A stretch of 64,000 nucleotides of DNA, taken from positions 62,001 to 126,000 of the forward strand of contig CAYOWQ010000007.1 of assembly GCA_964407695.1 (NCBI GenBank), in the 5' to 3' direction. Below the pieces are notes generated by a model, which was not told the origin of the DNA, searched no databases, and saw only the letters and a program-made list of their open reading frames with translations. Made by a program: the position numbers and the translations under genes. Shown here one piece after another: positions 58,407 through 64,000 of this stretch. Position 1 is the stretch's first letter; every line of letters starts with the position of its first letter. Origin of the DNA: CAYOWQ01 sp964407695. Its GTDB lineage: Bacteria; Planctomycetota; Phycisphaerae; Phycisphaerales; SM1A02.

Positions 58407-59104
58407 CAGTGTTTCACCTCATGAAGCGGAATGCGAACGCCCCGTCCATCATGCAACGCCACGTAGGTCAGCCCATCGATCAACTGCGATGGGCTCTTCG
58501 GCGAATCCAGATCGGAGTTGATTTCACCGGCAGTACTCGCGCTGGGCGGGTCCCCGCTCGACACCGCGGCAAGGAGCACCGTTCGACCGGCAACATCGCC
58601 AGACATGCGGCAGTGCAAAAGAAGACTGCTATCGCCGTCGAACTCCGGCGATAGCTGCACTTCCACCGCTGAACCGTCGTCCCCGTTGATGGTCATCTTC
58701 AGCCAGACCTCTCCATCCTCGAACGCATATCCGCGCCAGACGACCTCGCTCGGAATTGTTGTATCACCCTTCAGTAGCTTCCAAGCCCTCTCGCCTGGGG
58801 CTGCATCCACAAGCTCCGCCCCGCGCGAGGTCGGCTGCGGACCGTGCACCGTCGTATACACCGCTCCGTCAAACTTGACGTCGCCCTTCCAGACCTTTGC
58901 CAAGGAACAATTCGTCGCGTCGAAAGCGAGCCAGAGATCCGACGTTGGATTGATCACCACCATTCGAGGGTGCTGATCCAGCACGCAGCGGAAAACCCAC
59001 GGATCTCGCGGCCGTTGGGCGGTCTCTCTGGAATCCGCCCCACCGAGCATGACCCATGTCGCCAGACCCGCGATCGCTGCAAATCGAACCGGTGATGTAG
59101 TCAT
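58406..59104 (-). CDS. Exported protein of unknown function
   Basis: A 232-residue protein starting at ATG 59104 with a signal peptide (about residues 5-25, FAAIAGLATWVMLGGADS). The mature sequence is beta-rich with phrases such as HPRMVVINPTSDLWLAFD and VWRGYAFEDGEVWLKMTI and ends in LTYVALHDGRGVRIPLHEVKH. It resembles a cofactor-free beta-sandwich, and I do not recognise the family. Its stop overlaps the PA14/propeller gene start by one base. It lies 79 bases after the formylglycine-generating-enzyme gene on the same strand, so the three genes probably form one operon. Confidence 0.65.
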   Translation of the reverse strand: MTTSPVRFAAIAGLATWVMLGGADSRETAQRPRDPWVFRCVLDQHPRMVVINPTSDLWLAFDATNCSLAKVWKGDVKFDGAVYTTVHGPQPTSRGAELVDAAPGERAWKLLKGDTTIPSEVVWRGYAFEDGEVWLKMTINGDDGSAVEVQLSPEFDGDSSLLLHCRMSGDVAGRTVLLAAVSSGDPPSASTAGEINSDLDSPKSPSQLIDGLTYVALHDGRGVRIPLHEVKH

Positions 59105-59183
59105 GGACGAAGCGTAATCCCGGCTCGCCGAATCCACAACGTCCGACAGCCCACCCACCTCCCCGCTTTCCCAAAGGCAGACT

Positions 59184-60329
59184 TCAATGTCCGACTGAGG
59201 GCTGGTCGGAATCCGGGGTGGGCGTCTTGGGACCGGACGGCTCCACCGACTTCCGCCGCGCCTCCCATTGCGTTGGCGTCATGACGCATCGAAATCCGAC
59301 ATGCCCGGATCCTGTATCCGGAGGTGTTCCTCGCCGCGCTGAGGGCCGATAGCTCTCACAGTAGACGACACTGCAGAGAAACGAACCTCCCTTAATGACG
59401 TGCTGCGGCGCCAGTGGCTGACTCATCGAGAACGTCTTGTCTGGCCCGACAGGGTCGCAACTGATCCCTCGCGTCTTCTCGCGCATATGCACATCGTCCG
59501 CATAGTAATCAGAGCACCAGTTCCAAACGTTTCCGGTCATGTCGAAGAGGCCGTAACCGTTGGGGGGGAAGGCCCCTACCGGCGATATCCCCGCATATCC
59601 ATCTTCCGCTGTGTCATTGAACGGGAAATCGCCGGTGAACGTGTTGGCCATGAAAACGCCATTCGGCCGAAACTCGTCGCCCCACCAGAATCGTGTGTTT
59701 GCCGAACTGCCGCCTTTCGCAGCATACTCCCATTCCGCTTCGGTCGGCAGCCTTTTGCCGGCCCACGTGGCGTACGCCACGGCGTCATCCCACGAGACCT
59801 GTACGACGGGATAGTTCTCCTTCCCGACGATCGAGCTTTCAGGTCCCTGAGGGTGTCGCCAATTGGCTCCGAGGGTCCACGTCCACCAGTTGGCAAGACT
59901 GTCGAGGTCGACGGCGTGATCCGGTGGCGTGAAAACCAGCGAGCCCGGTTGAAGCATCTCATCCGGCGGCTTGGGTGTGCCCGGCGGCAGTTGCTTCTTC
60001 AACTCCTCCCAGTCCACGGGCCGTTCCGCAGTGGTCAGATACCCCGTCGCGGCCACAAACTTCGCAAAATCAGCGTTCGTGACATCATGAGTGTCGATCC
60101 AGAACCCCGAGACCGTAACGCGATGAGCCGGCCGTTCATTGGCCATTGAGTTTGGATCGTCAGTCCCCATCGTGAACTCACCCCCGGGAATCCATTTCAT
60201 CCCGTTCGGCGACGTGGCCGAAGGCTCGTTGACCGGCGTGGTCGGCGCGGAGTCATCAGCGCCCGCCATCGAAAGCACAAGAAGCGGCATCGCGGCCAAG
60301 CCACAGATCCGGCGGAAGACTCGTGACAT
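59184..60329 (-). CDS. Formylglycine-generating enzyme (SUMF1 family) with both catalytic cysteines
   Basis: A 381-residue exported protein starting at ATG 60329 (GAGGAG upstream), signal peptide at about residues 7-24. The FGE-sulfatase domain (about 40-350) begins KWIPGGEFTMGTDDPN and includes GKRLPTEAEWEYAAKGG and TGNVWNWCSDYY. The decisive region GGSFLCSVVYCESYRPSAR carries Cys319 and Cys324, the copper-binding pair that defines true aerobic FGE; most bacterial homologues lack one. FGE converts the active-site Cys of sulfatases to formylglycine. No sulfatase gene is in the window. Export is somewhat unexpected, since bacterial FGE usually acts in the cytoplasm, although eukaryotic FGE acts in the ER. 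Confidence 0.88.
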   Translation of the reverse strand: MSRVFRRICGLAAMPLLVLSMAGADDSAPTTPVNEPSATSPNGMKWIPGGEFTMGTDDPNSMANERPAHRVTVSGFWIDTHDVTNADFAKFVAATGYLTTAERPVDWEELKKQLPPGTPKPPDEMLQPGSLVFTPPDHAVDLDSLANWWTWTLGANWRHPQGPESSIVGKENYPVVQVSWDDAVAYATWAGKRLPTEAEWEYAAKGGSSANTRFWWGDEFRPNGVFMANTFTGDFPFNDTAEDGYAGISPVGAFPPNGYGLFDMTGNVWNWCSDYYADDVHMREKTRGISCDPVGPDKTFSMSQPLAPQHVIKGGSFLCSVVYCESYRPSARRGTPPDTGSGHVGFRCVMTPTQWEARRKSVEPSGPKTPTPDSDQPSVGH

Positions 60330-60443
60330 TCTGCAACTCCTCATCTCACCCCGTCTCGATGACCACGATCAGAATCTCAAATCCAAACGCCAACGACGGC
60401 CGTCCGGAACCCTGGTCAAGGCTTGAACTTCCTTCGAGGAAAG

Positions 60444-60517
60444 TGGGCGATACTGGACTCGAACCAGTGACCTCACGGGTGTGATCCGTGCGTTCTAGCC
60501 AGCTGAACTAATCGCCC
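60444..60517 (-). tRNA. tRNA-Val (anticodon CAC)
   Basis: On the minus strand the acceptor stem GGGCGAT pairs with ATCGCCC (60445-60451). The anticodon stem CACGG/CCGTG holds the loop ATCACAC with anticodon CAC at 60481-60483. The T-arm is ACTGG/CCAGT with TTCGAGT. The CCA end is not encoded. Confidence 0.95.
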
Positions 60518-60528
60518 AACAAGCACGG

Positions 60529-60557
60529 AGTATATCCCCTCCCCGACGCCTCGTCAG
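60529..60557 (-). promoter_or_regulatory. Putative sigma-70 promoter of tRNA-Val
   Basis: On the minus strand CTGACG (60552-60557), a 17-base spacer, and TATACT (60529-60534) lie 11 bases before the tRNA. Confidence 0.45.
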
Positions 60558-60585
60558 CCCGCCATCCGAACCCGGAATTCATCAC

Positions 60586-61668
60586 TCACCGTAACGCCTC
60601 CCCGACCAGCCCGGCCATCTCCTTCACCTTTTCCGCCATTGACGCAGGGCACACCAACGTCGCATCCTTTGTATGCACCACGATCAGGTCTTCGCAGCCG
60701 ATCGTCGCAATCGTGTGCGTTGAATCCTCGGTCACCGCCAGCACTCCCTTCGAACCAAGGTGCACGGTCGGCCCGTTTCCGCGGTTGCCATCCTGATCCG
60801 ACTCCAGCGCTGCGCCATACGTCGGCCAAGACCCGACATCCTTCCAGTTCACCGCCATGGGTACGGTGCACACCCTCAGTGTTGCATCCTTCGCGGCCGG
60901 CTCCATGAGGGCATAGTCCACGCTGATCTTCTTGAGGGTTGGATAGACTGCACCAATCACCTTCCCTGCGGTGCTCGTCCCCCACGCGGTCGCAATCTTC
61001 CCCAATCCCTCGGCCGTTTCCGGCATGAGTCGCTTCAAGGTCTCCATCACCGTGCCGGCATGAAAGACAAACATCCCACTGTTCCAACCAAATGTCCCGA
61101 GCCGCAGATACTCCTCGGCCCGCGCACGATCCGGCTTCTCAACAAACCGCTTCGCGTGAAACGCCCGTTCTTCAAACCCTGCCACCGCGTCGCCACGCTC
61201 GACGTAGCCGTACCCGGTCGCCGCGAACGTCGGGGTTATTGAAAACGTCACAAATCGATTCGGGTCCGCCTCTGCCAACTCAAACCCTATCTGGAGCGCC
61301 CGCGCAAACTCGCCTTGCGGCTCGATCAGGTGATCCGACGTCAGCACCGCGAACACCGCGTTCGCATCCTCCTTCGCCAGCACCGCAGCACTGAATCCAA
61401 CCGCATTCAGCGTGTCCCTCCCCACCGGCTCACCCAGAATCTGCGCATCGCCAAATCCCGGCAGCGCAGCTCTCACCGCACCCCGAAAGGCCTCCGCGGT
61501 ACACACCAGTCGCCGGGATCGCTCGACCACGCCCTCAAGCCGACCCGCAGCCAATTCCAGCAATGACCGCCCGCCAATAAATGGCAGCAGCTGCTTGGGT
61601 CGCTTCAATCGGCTCATCGGCCACAATCGAGTGCCGGCGCCGCCGGCCATGATTACCGCATATCGCAT
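60586..61668 (-). CDS. manC: Mannose-1-phosphate guanylyltransferase
   Basis: A 360-residue nucleotidyltransferase that makes GDP-mannose from GTP and mannose-1-phosphate for surface polysaccharides. The N-terminus is RYAVIMAGGAGTRLWPMSR with the pyrophosphorylase motif, followed by LKRPKQLLPF. FVEKPDRARAEEYL and the C-terminal DYALMEPAAKDATLRV region are typical. The length corresponds to the monofunctional type; the second cupin domain of AlgA-like bifunctional enzymes (phosphomannose isomerase) is absent. The start at 61668 removes a 13-residue leader from a longer frame. tRNA-Val follows 68 bases downstream on the same strand. Confidence 0.93.
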   Translation of the reverse strand: MRYAVIMAGGAGTRLWPMSRLKRPKQLLPFIGGRSLLELAAGRLEGVVERSRRLVCTAEAFRGAVRAALPGFGDAQILGEPVGRDTLNAVGFSAAVLAKEDANAVFAVLTSDHLIEPQGEFARALQIGFELAEADPNRFVTFSITPTFAATGYGYVERGDAVAGFEERAFHAKRFVEKPDRARAEEYLRLGTFGWNSGMFVFHAGTVMETLKRLMPETAEGLGKIATAWGTSTAGKVIGAVYPTLKKISVDYALMEPAAKDATLRVCTVPMAVNWKDVGSWPTYGAALESDQDGNRGNGPTVHLGSKGVLAVTEDSTHTIATIGCEDLIVVHTKDATLVCPASMAEKVKEMAGLVGEALR

Positions 61669-61791
61669 GGGGCGGCAGGATAGCCCGAAGTTCCCTGACA
61701 TGTCCAAACGCAGCGGATCTGCTTCCGATCCATTCAGCTCTGGTCAAGTCGCGGACACTTCCTTTCACTCAGCGAAGCTCAGCCGGAACGC

Positions 61792-62484
61792 CTAACGCTG
61801 CTGTTTCGGCGGATTTGTTGACCCGATCTGAGCGCCTCCTCGTATCACCGCGAAGACCGGAACCGCGAGGATCGCCCCCACCGTCGGCGCGACCAGATAA
61901 ATCCACAGCGCCTCAAGATGGCCTGACACAAATGCCGGTGCCAACGATCTCACCGGATTCATCGAAGCACCCGAAATCGGTCCGGCAAACATCGCTTCAA
62001 GTCCGACCACACCGCCCACGGCGATGCCCGCCATGATTCCTCGTTCCTTGGGACCTGATGACACCGAAAGGATCACCAGCATCAGCATGAACGCAAGCAC
62101 GACCTCAACAACGAAGGACTGCCACAGGGCACCGGTCGGCAACGTAGCTCCAAGCGTCTCGTTCCCAGGAAAAAGCACGTGGTGCAATGCCGATGCGGCA
62201 AATGCCCCAAGTGCCTGGGCCATGATGTATCCCGGTACGTTGGTCACTGAACTACGGCCTGACGCGGCAAATGCAATCGTCACCGCGGGGTTCAAGTGCG
62301 CCCCGGAGATATCCCCCAGCGCATAGATCATCGCCATCACGACGAGACCGAATGTCATCGCGATGCCGGCATGCGTCACCGTTCCGCCCGACGTTTGATC
62401 CACGATGATCGCCCCCGCCCCGGCAAAGACCAGGCAGAATGTCCCCACCGATTCCGCAAACAGCTTGTTCACTCCGACAACCAT
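61792..62484 (-). CDS. Aquaporin (MIP family), last gene of arsenic operon
   Basis: A 230-residue channel with six helices and two half-helix loops. The first pore motif is GAHLNPAVT and the second GASMNPVRS, where the canonical NPA is replaced by NPV. The ATG at 62484 overlaps the end of arsC by 16 bases. Aquaglyceroporins in ars operons (AqpS type) can move arsenite, or other metalloid hydroxides, out of cells down a gradient after ArsC reduces arsenate. The context supports this role but substrate choice cannot be seen in the sequence. Confidence 0.85.
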   Translation of the reverse strand: MVVGVNKLFAESVGTFCLVFAGAGAIIVDQTSGGTVTHAGIAMTFGLVVMAMIYALGDISGAHLNPAVTIAFAASGRSSVTNVPGYIMAQALGAFAASALHHVLFPGNETLGATLPTGALWQSFVVEVVLAFMLMLVILSVSSGPKERGIMAGIAVGGVVGLEAMFAGPISGASMNPVRSLAPAFVSGHLEALWIYLVAPTVGAILAVPVFAVIRGGAQIGSTNPPKQQR

Positions 62485-62906
62485 TCTGAAATCCGTTCCC
62501 GGATCTCGTCTCGCACCCGGCGGAAGGCCTTGAATCGCTCGGAGTCGCTGCCCTTCGCCGCCGCAGGATCGTCGAATGGCCAATACAGCGTGCTCAGGGC
62601 GAATGGCTGAATGGTTGGGCACGAACGCTGGGCGTGATCGCACACGATAATGGCATAATGCATTCGCACCTTGCCGAGATATTCACGGGTGCTCTTGCTC
62701 CACAGCCCATCAGTATTCACGCCCATCTCCTTGAGCACTTGAACCGTCACCGGATTCAAGCCCTTCGGTTCGGTCCCCGCGGAGAAAACCTCGAAACGCT
62801 CGCCGGCCAGATGGCGGAGTAGGGCCTCAGCCATCTGGCTGCGGGCCGAGTTACCGGTGCAGACGAACAGCACCCGCTGCCGATCAGTGGAGACTGTTTT
62901 CGACAT
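62469..62906 (-). CDS. arsC: Arsenate reductase, low-molecular-weight phosphatase type
   Basis: A 145-residue enzyme that reduces arsenate to arsenite. The P-loop VLFVCTGNSARSQMAEALL contains the nucleophile Cys16 in the CX5R motif. The redox Cys89 and Cys96 in IIVCDHAQRSCP, and the acid Asp in WPFDDPAA, match the thioredoxin-linked type. It starts four bases after the arsM stop and overlaps the aquaporin gene, so the three are one operon. The in-frame ATG at 62942 upstream would overlap arsM and is less likely. Confidence 0.92.
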   Translation of the reverse strand: MSKTVSTDRQRVLFVCTGNSARSQMAEALLRHLAGERFEVFSAGTEPKGLNPVTVQVLKEMGVNTDGLWSKSTREYLGKVRMHYAIIVCDHAQRSCPTIQPFALSTLYWPFDDPAAAKGSDSERFKAFRRVRDEIRERISEWLSE

Positions 62907-62910
62907 TGGT

Positions 62911-63924
62911 TTATCCTGATTTGCGGGCACAAATGTCAACACTGGTCACAAATTCCGAGACCTTGGTTCCCGCAGGAAGTGCCGCCAGAATCCTCTTGTA
63001 GAGGGGGTCCTGGCAATCCGTCATCGATTCGACATATTGAGGCTTTGCAACCACCTCGATCTCGCTCAGCCCCGCATCCTCCATCATCCTTCGCGTCTCG
63101 TCGACCATCACCGCACCGGCAACACAGCCGACCAGCGCTTCCAGGTCCCGTCGAACCGATTCTGGCAGCGGCCGAAGCAGCGCCAGATCACTCACCGCCA
63201 CCCGGCCTCCTGGCCGCAGCACACGCGCAATCTCTCGCCAGACCCGCGGTTTGTCGGGTGAGAGATTCAGGACACAGTTCGAGATCACAACATCCGCGCT
63301 CGAATCAGCCACCGGCAGGTTCTCGATCTCACCAAGTCGAAACTCGACGTTGTCAAATCCGCTTCGAGTCCGATAGACCGACAGATTGCCCCTTGCCTTG
63401 GAGACCATTTCCGAGGTCATGTCCACACCGATGACTCTGCCGCGGGCCCCAACTCGTGCCCCGGCAATGAAACAGTCGAATCCGCCGCCTGCACCCAGGT
63501 CCACCACCACTTCGCCGGCCTTCAACTGGGCGATCGCGTTGGGGTTTCCGCAGGAAAGGCCCATGTTCGCCCCGTCGGGCAAGGCGGCCAGATCGGCCTC
63601 GGCATATCCCACGGCACGAGCTACATCCTCCGCCGACACCGTGGTTGGACCGCAGCATCCGCCGCCGCAACAGCCTCCATCGGCTGGCGTCGCGGCCGAT
63701 TGCTTCGTCCACGCGCCTTCCTTTGCAATCGTGCCATACCCCTCACGCACCGTGGCGCGAATTCGCTCAGCATCGGTCAGGGGCGAAGGGCCGGCGTTGG
63801 TCGTCGTTCGAACGCGACGGTCGGTGGTGTTTCCTTCAGCTGCTGGCTCGCAACAGCCGGGTGCGCAACATGGCGCCTCCGTTGCCTTCGAATCTCGTTT
63901 CATCTCAGTGGTGGAATCAGTCAT
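62911..63924 (-). CDS. arsM: Arsenite S-adenosylmethionine methyltransferase with Cys-rich N-terminal extension
   Basis: A 337-residue enzyme that methylates As(III) to volatile or less toxic forms. The SAM fold begins VVVDLGAGGGFDCFIAGARVG, and the three arsenic-binding cysteines are present: Cys125 in GLSCGNP, Cys217 in SNCVLNLS and Cys267 in LVGCVAGA. The first about 90 residues are unusual, with the Cys clusters APCCAPGCCEP and GGCCGGGCCGP that could capture arsenite. ArsM proteins usually have a much shorter N-terminus. The start at 63924 is preceded by GGGAGAAG. The tail of another gene ends 36 bases upstream (63961-64000). Confidence 0.9.
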   Translation of the reverse strand: MTDSTTEMKRDSKATEAPCCAPGCCEPAAEGNTTDRRVRTTTNAGPSPLTDAERIRATVREGYGTIAKEGAWTKQSAATPADGGCCGGGCCGPTTVSAEDVARAVGYAEADLAALPDGANMGLSCGNPNAIAQLKAGEVVVDLGAGGGFDCFIAGARVGARGRVIGVDMTSEMVSKARGNLSVYRTRSGFDNVEFRLGEIENLPVADSSADVVISNCVLNLSPDKPRVWREIARVLRPGGRVAVSDLALLRPLPESVRRDLEALVGCVAGAVMVDETRRMMEDAGLSEIEVVAKPQYVESMTDCQDPLYKRILAALPAGTKVSEFVTSVDICARKSG

Positions 63925-63960
63925 GGAGTCTTCTCCCTGTGGACAGGGCCGGATCTTGAC

Positions 63961-64000
63961 TCAAGTCCGGGCCGATTTCGCGCAGCAATCGCCGCCTCCG
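63961..64000 (-). CDS. C-terminal end of an upstream gene, possibly ArsR (cut by window edge)
   Basis: On the minus strand an open frame reads GGDCCAKSART and then stops at 63961-63963. Only about 13 codons are visible. A CC pair near the C-terminus is compatible with an ArsR-family arsenite sensor or another thiol-rich ars protein, but the evidence is thin. It lies 36 bases before the arsM start. Confidence 0.3.
   Translation of the reverse strand, partial: GGGDCCAKSART

Overview
The window looks like chromosomal DNA from a planctomycete, most likely of the class Phycisphaerae. The evidence is: GC-rich coding sequence; five secreted proteins that end in paired dockerin-like calcium-binding repeats with the core VDGADLGLLL; an ECF sigma factor overlapping a WD40-fused serine/threonine kinase; PA14, propeller and DUF1080 secreted proteins; a formylglycine-generating enzyme; and dnaN lying away from dnaA, recF and gyrB. 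This placement is inferred from gene content, since no rRNA gene is present. I read about 51 protein-coding genes (two cut by the window ends), one gene fragment and three tRNAs (Gly-TCC, Ile-GAT, Val-CAC). There is no CRISPR array, transposase, integrase or phage module.

Layout. 1-3.2 kb: the 3' part of a MutL/GlmL-family gene, then a 978-bp cassette (promoter, Cys-rich secreted protein, terminator), then an exact 392-bp second copy of the mutL 3' end. 3.7-5.1 kb: a two-gene unit of unknown function. 5.4-11.4 kb: three secreted dockerin-tailed proteins (one with a probable C39-like cysteine peptidase domain), an SRPBCC protein and a zinc-ribbon membrane protein. 11.5-17.2 kb: a tightly packed six-gene operon of a barrel-sandwich/KOW-like protein, a DUF6754-like fibronectin-III membrane protein, three unrecognised integral membrane proteins and the ABC ATPase LptB. 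This is the strongest candidate for an undescribed system. 17.2-19.0 kb: trpF and a rhomboid protease. 19.3-25.9 kb: citrate synthase, an HtrA protease, a Cys-rich secreted protein, a SixA-like phosphatase, a peroxiredoxin, tRNA-Gly and an MsrB-MsrA fusion. 25.9-29.6 kb: guaA, then a lipoprotein, an RsbW-like kinase, a STAS protein and an MlaE permease.

29.6-34.4 kb (minus strand): tkt, a YjbR-like protein, ftsW and murG. 34.6-36 kb: dnaN and tRNA-Ile. 36-42.2 kb: an FG-GAP secreted protein and the kinase/sigma pair. 42.2-51 kb: a heavy-metal RND efflux operon (small Cys-rich protein, TolC-like channel, Cys-motif lipoprotein, adaptor, CzcA-like pump), then a sensor-kinase-like protein whose phosphoacceptor His is replaced by Tyr. 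51.6-55.7 kb: an esterase-DUF1223 fusion, an ACT-domain protein, an MqnD-like enzyme and a ChaN-like lipoprotein. 55.7-60.3 kb: an operon of a formylglycine-generating enzyme, a secreted protein and a PA14/propeller/DUF1080 protein. 60.4-61.7 kb: tRNA-Val and manC. 61.8-64 kb: an arsenic operon of arsM, LMW-type arsC and an aquaporin, preceded by the tail of an upstream gene.

Working picture: a didermic, respiring bacterium (citrate synthase, futalosine-type menaquinone enzyme, LptB, MlaE, RND/TolC) that makes peptidoglycan (ftsW, murG). It displays or secretes many dockerin-tailed proteins and carries heavy-metal and arsenic resistance.
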